A DNA stretch of 26,599 nt, from positions 1 to 26,599 of the forward strand of contig DAOSPF010000048.1 in NCBI GenBank assembly GCA_035374585.1, given 5' to 3'. Below, piece by piece: positions 15,059 to 22,824 of the stretch; the first letter of the stretch is position 1, and each line of letters begins with the position of its first letter. The stretch is from JAKPQD01 sp029572965. Its GTDB lineage: Bacteria; Bacteroidota; Bacteroidia; Bacteroidales; DTGW01. The position numbers and the translations under genes were made by a program. The notes beneath the pieces were generated by a model. It did not search any database and was not told the origin of the DNA. It worked only from the letters and a program-made list of their open reading frames with translations.

Positions 15059-15301
15059 TTATTTAAAATCAATACCTGTAAATAAATCAGGTTCATTGTT
15101 TAAAATACCAAAAGACTTAGATGTAGAAGCAATTTCCTGTATTCCTTCAGTAATCACCTGATCTTCAATTCTATTTAATAAAAAATCGACAAAATCATTC
15201 ACATCCTTCACTTTTGAAACTGGAAGCTTTTTAATATTGTTTATAGTTTTATTAATCAATATGCTTTTATCTATTGACTTAGATTTTATTGAAAGATACA
15301 A
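15059..15301 (-). CDS. Antitoxin-like small protein (DUF2281/VapB-type), possibly orphan
   Basis: The 80-residue protein resembles short Bacteroidota antitoxins: INNIKKLPVSKVKDVNDFVDFLLNRIED is the typical helix with LP...V.DFV.FLL, and the tail GILNNEPDLFTGIDFK resembles the acidic C-terminal toxin-binding strip. Such genes are normally followed directly by a PIN or other toxin, but the 326 bases downstream carry none, so it looks like an orphan or relic. Related proteins usually start near DKSILINKTI; the matching codon here is ATA, and the annotated ATG nine codons earlier adds residues MYLSIKSKS. The start is therefore uncertain. It follows rmuC by 48 nt. Confidence 0.6.
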   Translation of the reverse strand: MYLSIKSKSIDKSILINKTINNIKKLPVSKVKDVNDFVDFLLNRIEDQVITEGIQEIASTSKSFGILNNEPDLFTGIDFK

Positions 15302-15349
15302 AATTGATATTTTGAATGCTCGCCAAAAAATTATTAAATCTCAATTCTT

Positions 15350-16789
15350 TTATTCCTGCTCATCCGCATCTGCATCATCCTCGTTGATACCTTCCAATGG
15401 CAATGCTTCATTTCCGCCATTCATCAGCTCAACACCTTTAAGCTTGCGCTGTATAGCTCGTGTACGAGTGCTCATAACAGTATCCAACTGGTTCAAACCT
15501 GTTTGAATGTTATTTTGTGCTTTTTGCAGCATGCCTCCAAAGGAATCAAATTCCTTTTTCACAGCAGCCAGAACCTGCCAGACCTCACTACTGCGCTTTT
15601 GGATAGCCAGCGTGCGGAATCCCATTTGCAAACTATTGAGAATAGCTGCCAGCGTTGCAGGACCCGTTACCACAATTTTATATGTCTTCTGTAACTCCTC
15701 AAGCAAACTGGCCTTACGCACAACTTCAGCATAGATGCCTTCAAAAGGTAAGAACATAATTCCAAAGTCTGTTGTTGACGGAGGATCGAGATATTTGTCG
15801 CTAATATCCTTAGCCATTTTCTTGATGGTTTGCTCCAGGTTTTTCTGGGCTGTTTCTATTTGCGAAGGGTCTCCATTATCATACGCTGTCTGTAGCTGTT
15901 CGTACACGTCTTTCGGAAATTTGGCATCGACAGGGAGCCATACGTTGCGGTGGTTATCATCTTTACCAGGCAATTTAACAGCAAATTCAACCACATCAGC
16001 AGAACCTTGTTTGGTTTTTACATTAGCTTCGTATTGCTCAGGAGCAAGAATTTGCTCAAGAAGCATAGATAGCTGCACCTCTCCTATTCCGCCTCGCATC
16101 TTGACATTGCTGAGTACCTTTTTCAGGCCGCCTACATCCTGTGCCAATGTTTGCATCTCACCCAAGCCTTTCTGCACCTCAATAAGCTGTTTACCAACTG
16201 TTTCAAAACTTTGTCCAAGTCTTTCGCTCAGCGTCTTTTCCAGTTTTTCTTCCACGGTAACACGAATGGTTTCAAGCTTTTGCTCGGTATTCTTTACCAA
16301 ATCCTGCTGCTGAACCTCAAGCTTTCCAAACTTCTCCTTCTGAAGGTCATTAAAAGACTGTACATTCTTATCAAATGTATCCTGAAACCCTTTGAATACC
16401 TTGTCTAAAGTTTCACGCAACTGCTGATTTTCAAGTTTAGCTTGGTTAAAAATATCTTTAAACTTTGCATCAAGCACCAAATTAAGGTCTTTCTGCAATT
16501 GATTATTCTGTTCAATAATAGTCTTGAAGGTTTGAGAAAGCTCAGCCCTGAATTCCTTCAGCGTATTGTTCAGTTCCTCGCGGTTTTCCTTTGCCAACGC
16601 AGCATTCTCGTCACGATTGGTTTTAAACTCAGAAGGAAGCTTTTCTTCCAACTTATTTACAGAAAATTGCAACTCTTGCAGTTTCTCCAGCTCAATTTTA
16701 CTATCCTTTCCGGAAGTTTTGTTGAGCAATTGCAATAAAATAAGTACCACAAACAATACAATACAGACAGATAAAAGAATAGTCGTCAT
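15350..16789 (-). CDS. rmuC: DNA recombination protein RmuC
   Basis: RmuC-family proteins limit recombination at inverted repeats and carry a PD-(D/E)XK-like nuclease fold. The 479-residue protein has an N-terminal membrane helix (about 3-22), a long coiled coil (about 35-230, rich in Glu, Gln and Lys heptads), then the conserved RmuC domain. That domain is seen in MRGGIGEVQLSMLLEQIL, VEFAVKLPG, WLPVDAKFP and FGIMFLPFEGIYAEV. It closes with LNSLQMGFRTLAIQKRSSEVW. The DAKFP lysine and nearby acidic residues are the expected nuclease core. The extreme C-terminus is acidic. It is divergent from the TldD-like gene, with 210 bp between. Confidence 0.95.
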   Translation of the reverse strand: MTTILLSVCIVLFVVLILLQLLNKTSGKDSKIELEKLQELQFSVNKLEEKLPSEFKTNRDENAALAKENREELNNTLKEFRAELSQTFKTIIEQNNQLQKDLNLVLDAKFKDIFNQAKLENQQLRETLDKVFKGFQDTFDKNVQSFNDLQKEKFGKLEVQQQDLVKNTEQKLETIRVTVEEKLEKTLSERLGQSFETVGKQLIEVQKGLGEMQTLAQDVGGLKKVLSNVKMRGGIGEVQLSMLLEQILAPEQYEANVKTKQGSADVVEFAVKLPGKDDNHRNVWLPVDAKFPKDVYEQLQTAYDNGDPSQIETAQKNLEQTIKKMAKDISDKYLDPPSTTDFGIMFLPFEGIYAEVVRKASLLEELQKTYKIVVTGPATLAAILNSLQMGFRTLAIQKRSSEVWQVLAAVKKEFDSFGGMLQKAQNNIQTGLNQLDTVMSTRTRAIQRKLKGVELMNGGNEALPLEGINEDDADADEQE

Positions 16790-16969
16790 TTGTTACAAAA
16801 TTGAGAATGAAAATTTTACATTATTTAACTTCAATAGCCAAAGTTGCAAAAAACTTTACAACCGTATGGCTTGATTTTTGAAAATATAACCCAAAATTTT
16901 GAACAATTCTCAAACGTTAATATTTATTATATGTTGAATACTGAGCCAAAACGTTCGGTTTATTTTTTA

Positions 16970-16977
16970 TACTTTTG
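16970..16977 (+). promoter_or_regulatory. -7 promoter box for the exported TldD/E pair
   Basis: TACTTTTG is an exact TAnnTTTG match 22 nt before the ATG at 17000. No clear TTTG -33 element. The two following genes are 4 nt apart and would be expressed together. Confidence 0.42.
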
Positions 16978-16999
16978 AATACTTAAAAAATATAGATGC

Positions 17000-18682
17000 A
17001 TGATAACAACCAGAAAAATAGGCATTTTCGCAACATTGTTATTGACGGCAGTTACTGTAAAAGCAGGAGATTCGCTTCAGTCGATATTACAAAATGAGCT
17101 TCAGCGTGAGCTTAGCGTATTGTCCAAACAATCGCTGCCGGCATATTATATACAATATAGAGTTGACGATATTAAAAATTATAGCATTGCTGCATCTTTT
17201 GGCAGTTTAACAGATGAAGACTCTGACAACAGCAGCCTTCTAAACGTAGAAGTCCGAATTGGTGATTATACCAAAGACAACACGCACATTACAAAACTTT
17301 CTGATGAAAGGCCTTCTATTCCGGTGACTCTGGCATTGCCTATTGAGAAAAACAAGGAAGCTATTGAAATAGCTTTATGGCAAGCTACGCATTATGCTTA
17401 TAGAAAAGCAGCTGACGAGTTTAACAACATTCAAAGCGGTATGCTAAATGATGCAGAAGAAGGTACTGCTGATTTTTCAAAGGAAACACCTAATGTATAT
17501 TATGAAGCCCCTCTGGATTTCAACAAAGAAAAGCTTTCGTACATGCGTGAACGGATGAAAAATATTTCTGGCTTTTTTACTTCAACACCTGAAATTCAGT
17601 CAGCAGATGCAAGGTTTTCGTATGTTTATCAACGTAAATATTTTGCCAATACTGAAGGTACAGACATTGTTCAAAACAACACCTATTGTCAAATACAGGT
17701 TGTAGTAGTATCAAAAGCTGAAGACGGCAATTATGTTCCATTGGTAAAAACATATAGTGCTTTTAACCCAGATAGTCTGCCTTCTGAAGCTACTATCATG
17801 CAAGATATGCAGCAAATGTTAAATTTGCTAAAGCAACTTCGCAACGCACCTGTGGCCGATGCATATTCCGGGCCTGCTATCCTTTCACCAGATGCTGCTG
17901 CTGTTTTCTTTCATGAAATATTTGGACACCGCATTGAAGGGCAGCGTATGAAAAACAATTTTGACAGCCAGATTTTCAAAAACAAAGTAGGGAGCCGCAT
18001 CATCAACAAGCATCTTACTGTGGTGTCTGACCCTACTATGAAAAACCTTGGAAAACTTGACATGTTTGGCTATTACAAATATGATGACCAGGGAATAAAG
18101 GCTTCCAGAGTTGAGCTTGTCAAAGATGGTGTTTTGAAAGATTTTCTCATGTCGCGTACTCCAATAAAAGGGTTTGAGCATTCCAACGGGCATGGCCGCT
18201 CTCAGACAGGATTGTCTCCGGTTTCGCGTCAATCAAATCTGATTATAACTTCAAATCAGGTACATTCAAAAGAAAAACTACGTAAAATGTTGATTGCTGA
18301 ATGTAAAAAGCAAAACAAAACATTTGGATACTACTTTGACCAGGTAATTGGAGGTTTCACCCTTACCAACCGCTTTACTCCAAATGTTTTCAATGTAAGC
18401 CCTGTTGTTGTTTACCGTGTTTATGTAGATGGCCGGCCTGATGAGTTAGTACGTGGAATAAACTTCATTGGCACACCATTGGCCATTTTTGAAGGCATCC
18501 TTGCTGCAGGTGACCAATATGGTGTATTTACCGGATATTGTGGTGCCGAATCTGGTAGTATTCCTGTTACAGCCAGTGCACCATCTCTGCTTATCAAGAA
18601 AATTGAAACCCAGAAAAAGCCAGAAGGCCTAAACACAAAGCCTATTTTGCCACGTCCTGATTTTATTAAAGAAAATAAGTAA
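17000..18682 (+). CDS. Exported TldD/PmbA-family metallopeptidase (HExxxH-bearing partner)
   Basis: The 560-residue protein belongs to the TldD/TldE (PmbA) family. Cytosolic TldD/E is a heterodimeric zinc protease that cleaves unfolded peptides and matures RiPPs such as microcin B17. The metal motif HEIFGH is intact (His305, Glu306, His310), followed by RIEGQRM. The C-terminal YCGAESGSIPV has Cys514, matching the third metal-ligand region of TldD. Unlike E. coli TldD it begins with a clear Sec signal peptide (basic MITTRK, hydrophobic IGIFATLLLTAVTV, KAGDS cleavage region), so it is predicted periplasmic. It is about 80 residues longer than E. coli TldD. The HExxxH-less paralogue follows after 4 nt. 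Confidence 0.9.
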   Translation: MITTRKIGIFATLLLTAVTVKAGDSLQSILQNELQRELSVLSKQSLPAYYIQYRVDDIKNYSIAASFGSLTDEDSDNSSLLNVEVRIGDYTKDNTHITKLSDERPSIPVTLALPIEKNKEAIEIALWQATHYAYRKAADEFNNIQSGMLNDAEEGTADFSKETPNVYYEAPLDFNKEKLSYMRERMKNISGFFTSTPEIQSADARFSYVYQRKYFANTEGTDIVQNNTYCQIQVVVVSKAEDGNYVPLVKTYSAFNPDSLPSEATIMQDMQQMLNLLKQLRNAPVADAYSGPAILSPDAAAVFFHEIFGHRIEGQRMKNNFDSQIFKNKVGSRIINKHLTVVSDPTMKNLGKLDMFGYYKYDDQGIKASRVELVKDGVLKDFLMSRTPIKGFEHSNGHGRSQTGLSPVSRQSNLIITSNQVHSKEKLRKMLIAECKKQNKTFGYYFDQVIGGFTLTNRFTPNVFNVSPVVVYRVYVDGRPDELVRGINFIGTPLAIFEGILAAGDQYGVFTGYCGAESGSIPVTASAPSLLIKKIETQKKPEGLNTKPILPRPDFIKENK

Positions 18683-18686
18683 AACT

Positions 18687-20453
18687 ATGAGTAAATATAT
18701 CAAACATATATCAACCCCAATATTAGTCACTTTGCTGACTACAACCATCTCAGCCCAAGATAGTATATCAAATCTGATTTTCAGGGCAATGAAAGATGAA
18801 ATTGACCGTAGTATAAGCCAATTAGAATATAAGGATTATGCAAAGCCGTTTTACATAAGCTATACCATTGAAGATACCAGGACTTTATACGTTAATGCTT
18901 CTTTAGGAAGTATTGTTAACTCGAACGAGAAGAAATACCGTTCATGGGGCAACAGGGTATTATGTGGAACTTATGAGCTGAACGATGAGAATTTTATGGA
19001 TGCCACACGTAACCCGGCACCATCTGATGGACGTTTGCAATTGCCTATAGATGACGATTACTGGGGTATCCGCCGTGCCCTTTGGATTATTACTAATAAT
19101 ACTTACAAATCTGCTGCCGAAAATTACCGCAGTAAGCTTGAAGCCCTTAAGGACAAGAATCTGACAAAAGACACACTGGAAATACCTGATTTTGCAAAGT
19201 CTCCAACAGTAAACCTAATCATTGAGCCTAAAAATAAGGAATGGAACAAACAACTGTTGGAAGATAAAGTAAAAACCATATCTTCAACATTTTTAAAATA
19301 TCCTGATATTGTATTCTCTGACGTTTCAATCTATCAAATTAATGCAAACCTATATTTTTACAGTTCTGAAAATAGTAAAATTAAGCAACCTGTTCAATTT
19401 ACCATACTAACAGTTACAGCAGTCTGCGAAGCCGGTAATGGAGAGAAATTTTCAAACCAGCTTCAATACGTTGTAAACCTCCCATCTCAATTACCTTCAA
19501 ACGATACAATTATCAGTCATTGCAACGCCTTGGCAATATTTCTTGGCCAGCTGCAGGATGTCCCGGTTTCAAAAGAAAATTATTCAGGCCCGGTAATGTA
19601 TACAGGACAAGCTACTCCTGAAATACTTACCCAGTGTATGTTCTATGGCAATGACAATCTGTTTGCCTATCGCGAACCACTTTACAACAATTCTCAAATG
19701 TCAATGTATTACGGGCAAAACATGAATTCGTTTGAAACAAAGCTTGGCAAATTGGTAGCTTCTAAAAACATTTCCATTACCGAATTTACAAAAAAAGACA
19801 ATTACCATGGCATCCCCCTCATCGGCAACTATCAATGCGATGCAGAAGGAGTAATTCCTAAGGATACAATGGTACTTATCGACAAAGGAATTCTAAAAAC
19901 ATTATACAACGGAAGGACCCCAACCAGAAATATCCCATTATCAAACGGACACAGACGCTATGTATTGGTAAATGGAGGTATTAGCAACAACCTTGGCCCC
20001 GGAGTTGTTGAAATTAGCTCTAGCGAAAAGAAAAGCGTGACCGAGCTAAAAACAATGCTTATCAATGAAGCTAAAAATGAAGGACTGGATTACGCAATTC
20101 TTATAAAACCTATTGTTGAAACAAACGGATATACTCCTCTTGCCGCATTTAAGGTAGATGTTAATAATGGTAGCGAAAAACCCATCAGGGGATTGAGCAT
20201 GAAACCATTAAATATCAACTATTTGAAAAAAATCATAGGTTTTTCAGATAAAAACATTGTTTATAATAATATTAGCGAAGGCGGCATGTCTCCAATAGAT
20301 GGCAGTAACAGCGGAAAACAAGTAATACCTTCCGGGAACCCTACCAGCATTATATGTCCATCAGCAATAGTTGTGAAAGAAATTGATTTTGAATACATTT
20401 CAAAAGCCCTCGTAAACGATAAGATAATAGTTCCAAGCCCTTTGAAAAAGTAA
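18687..20453 (+). CDS. Exported TldE-like paralogue lacking the metal site
   Basis: The 588-residue protein is a divergent TldD/E-family member with a signal peptide (MSKYIKHI, then a hydrophobic stretch ending TISAQDS). It aligns with its neighbour through RALWIITNNTYKSAAENY, the DVPVSKENYSGPV segment, VLIDKGILKTLYNGRTP and the final PSAIVVKEIDFE. Where the neighbour has HEIFGH, this protein has QCMFYG, and the C-terminal Cys-Gly motif is replaced by ISEGGMSP, so it should be catalytically inactive. That matches TldE, which also lacks HExxxH and completes the active site groove of TldD. It starts 4 nt after the partner gene, so an obligate heterodimer is likely. Two hairpins follow the stop. 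Confidence 0.85.
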   Translation: MSKYIKHISTPILVTLLTTTISAQDSISNLIFRAMKDEIDRSISQLEYKDYAKPFYISYTIEDTRTLYVNASLGSIVNSNEKKYRSWGNRVLCGTYELNDENFMDATRNPAPSDGRLQLPIDDDYWGIRRALWIITNNTYKSAAENYRSKLEALKDKNLTKDTLEIPDFAKSPTVNLIIEPKNKEWNKQLLEDKVKTISSTFLKYPDIVFSDVSIYQINANLYFYSSENSKIKQPVQFTILTVTAVCEAGNGEKFSNQLQYVVNLPSQLPSNDTIISHCNALAIFLGQLQDVPVSKENYSGPVMYTGQATPEILTQCMFYGNDNLFAYREPLYNNSQMSMYYGQNMNSFETKLGKLVASKNISITEFTKKDNYHGIPLIGNYQCDAEGVIPKDTMVLIDKGILKTLYNGRTPTRNIPLSNGHRRYVLVNGGISNNLGPGVVEISSSEKKSVTELKTMLINEAKNEGLDYAILIKPIVETNGYTPLAAFKVDVNNGSEKPIRGLSMKPLNINYLKKIIGFSDKNIVYNNISEGGMSPIDGSNSGKQVIPSGNPTSIICPSAIVVKEIDFEYISKALVNDKIIVPSPLKK

Positions 20454-20483
20454 ACCAAAGTTTTCCATTTAACAATATTTCTT

Positions 20484-20515
20484 AAAAACTCTTTAATACA
20501 CTTATTTGAGTTTTT
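20484..20515 (+). terminator. Terminator hairpin downstream of the TldE-like gene
   Basis: AAAAACTC (20484-20491) and GAGTTTTT (20508-20515) form a perfect 8-bp stem with a 16-nt loop. The T-run is part of the descending arm, 30 nt after the stop codon. Confidence 0.5.
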
Positions 20516-20537
20516 ATAGGAGCTATTCAATAAAAGC

Positions 20538-20570
20538 CCTGATGACTATTAAAGTCTTTCAGGAGTTTTT
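20538..20570 (+). terminator. Second terminator hairpin before htrA
   Basis: CCTGA (20538-20542) pairs with TCAGG (20559-20563), and inside it GACT (20544-20547) pairs with AGTC (20553-20556); AG and five Ts follow (20566-20570). It is in tandem with the preceding hairpin and separates the TldD/E unit from htrA. Confidence 0.5.
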
Positions 20571-20676
20571 CATTAACAACTTTTAAAAAAATCTTTAACA
20601 TGCCTTAACACTGACAATTTTTCATTCGGCATATAATTTGTCAAATTTGCAGTAGAAACTTTTAAATTCGAATAAT

Positions 20677-22110
20677 ATGAAAACTTTTAAATATTCAGGA
20701 ATATTTATTTCTGCCCTGGCTGGAGCCATAATGGCAGTATTGATATCGAACTTTTTCTTCCCTAAAAAACAAATTGTTTACAACTACCCGGGATATAAAG
20801 CCCAGAATGTTTCTTATGACCCGGGGGCAGCTCAGCCAATTGACTTTACTATAGCAGCCGAACAAACAGTGCATGCTGTAGTAAACGTCAGGACTAAAGC
20901 CAAGAACGAAAATCAGTTTGTTAACCCGCTGTATTACTTCTTTTATGGACAAGATGAACCTGTACAACAGCCCCCAAAAGTTGGTATTGGTTCTGGCGTA
21001 ATCATTGATCCAAACGGGTATATTGTTACCAATAACCACGTTATTCAAGGTGCAAACGAAATTGTTGTCACTCTGAACGACAACCGCGAATTCACCGCAA
21101 AGCTAATTGGTGCTGACCCCAGTACCGACCTTGCATTGTTAAAAGTCGAAGCCAACAACCTGCCTGTCATCCCATACGGAAACTCAGAAGAGCTTCGATT
21201 AGGCCAGTGGGTATTGGCTATTGGTAACCCATACAATTTATCTTCTACTGTTACAGCAGGTATTGTAAGTGCCAAAGCCAGAAACCTCAATATTATCAAC
21301 GACAATTACAGACTTGAGTCTTTTATCCAGACCGATGCTGCGTTAAACCCAGGCAATAGCGGCGGAGCTTTAGTAAACACTAAAGGCGAATTAGTAGGTG
21401 TCAACACCGCCATACTTTCTGTTACGGGCGGTTATTCTGGCAATTCGTTTGCAATACCCGTAACCATTGTAAAAAAAGTTGTTGACGACTTACGCGAATT
21501 TGGCGCAGTTCAGCGTGCATTTCTTGGTATTACCCCGGCCGATGTTAATGCTGAAATTGCAAAACAAAATAACTTAAGCATTACAACAGGCGTTTTTGTT
21601 GCTGATGTTAAAGAAACCGGAGCCGCAAAAGAAGCCGGAATAAAAGCAAATGATGTTATTACTAAAATTAATAACGTCCCGGTTGTAAATACGTCTGAAT
21701 TACAAGAACAACTTAGCAAATACAGGCCCGGGCAAAAGATTAGCGTTACTATTCTAAGAAATGACAACCTTAAAGATATATCAGTTACATTACGCAACCT
21801 CCAGGGTGAAACAAAATTGCTAAAACCTAATGATATTACTACTACAATTATGGGGGCAACACTGTCAGACATTACTGAAGAAGATAAGAAAAACCTTGGA
21901 ATTAAATATGGGGTTAAAATTGTCTCCCTGTCACCGGGAAAATTTTCTAAAGCCGGTATTGAAGAAGGTTTTATCATTACTCGCTTAAATAATAAAGCTG
22001 TCACATCTGTTGCTGAAATGAAAAAAATCATTAACAATACTCGCGGAGGCCTTTACATTGAAGGTATTTATTCAAATGGTGTTATTGCTTACTACGCATT
22101 TGGATTATAA
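20677..22110 (+). CDS. Periplasmic serine protease HtrA/DegP family
   Basis: HtrA/DegP proteases degrade or refold misfolded envelope proteins. The 477-residue protein has an N-terminal signal/anchor (residues 8-28), then a trypsin-like domain with a complete triad: His121 in TNNHVI, Asp151 in STDLALLK and Ser228 in GNSGGAL. Two PDZ domains follow (about 285-375 with LGITPAD and AGIKANDVI, and about 390-475 with AGIEEGFII). Length and layout match the two-PDZ DegP/DegQ group; the leader looks long and uncleaved, so it may be a membrane-anchored DegS-like variant, although DegS has only one PDZ. It lies downstream of the exported TldD/E pair but is separated by two terminator-like hairpins, so it is likely transcribed on its own. 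Confidence 0.94.
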   Translation: MKTFKYSGIFISALAGAIMAVLISNFFFPKKQIVYNYPGYKAQNVSYDPGAAQPIDFTIAAEQTVHAVVNVRTKAKNENQFVNPLYYFFYGQDEPVQQPPKVGIGSGVIIDPNGYIVTNNHVIQGANEIVVTLNDNREFTAKLIGADPSTDLALLKVEANNLPVIPYGNSEELRLGQWVLAIGNPYNLSSTVTAGIVSAKARNLNIINDNYRLESFIQTDAALNPGNSGGALVNTKGELVGVNTAILSVTGGYSGNSFAIPVTIVKKVVDDLREFGAVQRAFLGITPADVNAEIAKQNNLSITTGVFVADVKETGAAKEAGIKANDVITKINNVPVVNTSELQEQLSKYRPGQKISVTILRNDNLKDISVTLRNLQGETKLLKPNDITTTIMGATLSDITEEDKKNLGIKYGVKIVSLSPGKFSKAGIEEGFIITRLNNKAVTSVAEMKKIINNTRGGLYIEGIYSNGVIAYYAFGL

Positions 22111-22212
22111 ACTCAAAATTTTGAAATCTCTACAATTTAAAATAAAATCAGTTCTACATAAGAAGAAGCTTGCATATATGATATATACAGGAATCAACTA
22201 TACATACCTAAC

Positions 22213-22510
22213 TTTTGCCTTGAAGCAAAAGTTACAAAAATTCAAGGCTTGACGTAAATTGGCTAAAAAAAGCTTTATCGACGGCTCCGGGCAACAACTC
22301 GCTTCTCTCAAACAATTGCCCTCGCTACGCCGATAAAGCTTTTTTCTTAACGCCATTTCCGTCAGGCCATAAGCAGAAGGGTTCCCATGAAATAGGCGAA
22401 GCGATAAAAAGAAAAATTCCTTTTCATCGCCTTTTTGTTTGATTTCGGCCGAGAAGCCTGACGCTTCAGTTGTTCGCATATTACAACATTACAAGGCTTC
22501 GAGGGTGAAA
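22213..22510. repeat. Structured intergenic element with giant hairpin and flanking direct repeats
   Basis: The core is a perfect 15-bp inverted repeat, AAAAAAGCTTTATCG (22266-22280) with CGATAAAGCTTTTTT (22331-22345), around a 50-nt loop. Outside it, GGCTTGACG...AAAT...GGC (22246-22263) pairs nearly perfectly with GCC...ATTT...CGTCAGGCC (22352-22368), so the arms reach about 35 nt. Further elements are TTTTGC/GCAAAA (22213-22230), competing CCTTGAA/TTCAAGG (22218-22224/22241-22247), and a GCGATAAAAAG/CCTTTTCATCGC stem (22401-22430). There is also an imperfect 19-bp direct repeat (22232-22250 and 22481-22499, 16 of 19 identical). It resembles intergenic repeats I recall from other Bacteroidota genomes, but I cannot name a described family. 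Confidence 0.65.
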
Positions 22511-22535
22511 GAGTTAAGCCGATAAGAGTTTTTGA

Positions 22536-22561
22536 GCAACTTTTTTCGATAAAAAAGTTGC
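22536..22561. repeat. Poly-T/poly-A hairpin, second copy
   Basis: GCAACTTTTTT (22536-22546) and AAAAAAGTTGC (22551-22561) form a perfect 11-bp stem with a CGAT loop. It shares the TTTTTTC-GATAAAAAAG core with the hairpin at 14919-14946 but differs at paired positions. Confidence 0.55.
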
Positions 22562-22657
22562 ATGAAGATTATAGTATTTATTGCTATTCAATGCTTTTAA
22601 AACAATAATTGACAATATTATTCTTTCATCCAACTGACGTTAAAATACTGTAGTATT

Positions 22658-22711
22658 TCCCTTCCTTTTCAAAGAGAGCTTGTCCCGTCTCAGGCGGGAG
22701 GCTGGAGTGGT
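22658..22711 (-). repeat. Dispersed intergenic repeat, copy 2
   Basis: Read on the minus strand this matches 6748-6801, starting ACCACTCCAGCCTCCCGCCTG and continuing with GGACAAGCTCTC. The internal hairpin is weaker than in copy 1 (CTTT-GA-AAAG). It lies about 115 bp upstream of purL, in a region with no gene. Confidence 0.65.
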
Positions 22712-22797
22712 TAATACCCCGTGTTGCATTTTTGACAGATTGTTAATAACTTACTTTCTTAATCACCACATTTTTTTTTTAGTAGCGGGCTAATGCT

Positions 22798-22805
22798 TAA
22801 CTTTG
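22798..22805 (+). promoter_or_regulatory. -7 promoter box for purL
   Basis: TAACTTTG is an exact TAnnTTTG match 19 nt before the purL ATG. The -33 region is a run of Ts (22771-22780) without a TTTG. It marks a very short leader, leaving no room for a riboswitch downstream of the start point. Confidence 0.45.
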
Positions 22806-22824
22806 CAGCATAAATATATATTGT

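Larger units (their letters stand above)
22111..22824. other. 714-bp intergenic region rich in repeats, between htrA and purL
   Basis: No convincing gene. Contents in order: a 12-bp palindrome TCAAAATTTTGA (22113-22124) two bases after the htrA stop; the structured repeat element 22213-22510; a poly-T/poly-A hairpin (22536-22561); dispersed repeat copy 2 (22658-22711, minus orientation); a ten-T run (22771-22780); and the purL -7 box. Confidence 0.6.

Noticed and set aside
15735..16313. 192-codon frame opposite rmuC
   Set aside because: Ser/Cys/Phe-rich composition is the mirror of the Glu/Lys coiled coil of RmuC; rmuC has full family conservation.
22113..22124. 12-bp palindrome TCAAAATTTTGA just after htrA as a terminator
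   Set aside because: No loop and no T-run beyond the palindrome; AT-rich palindromes of this size arise by chance in such DNA.
22198..22479. 93-codon open frame on the minus strand between htrA and purL
   Set aside because: It lies entirely across the structured repeat element and translates its hairpin arms. Composition (many Cys, Arg, Lys, no fold-like pattern) fits a by-product of the repeat, of the kind often mis-annotated as a hypothetical protein.
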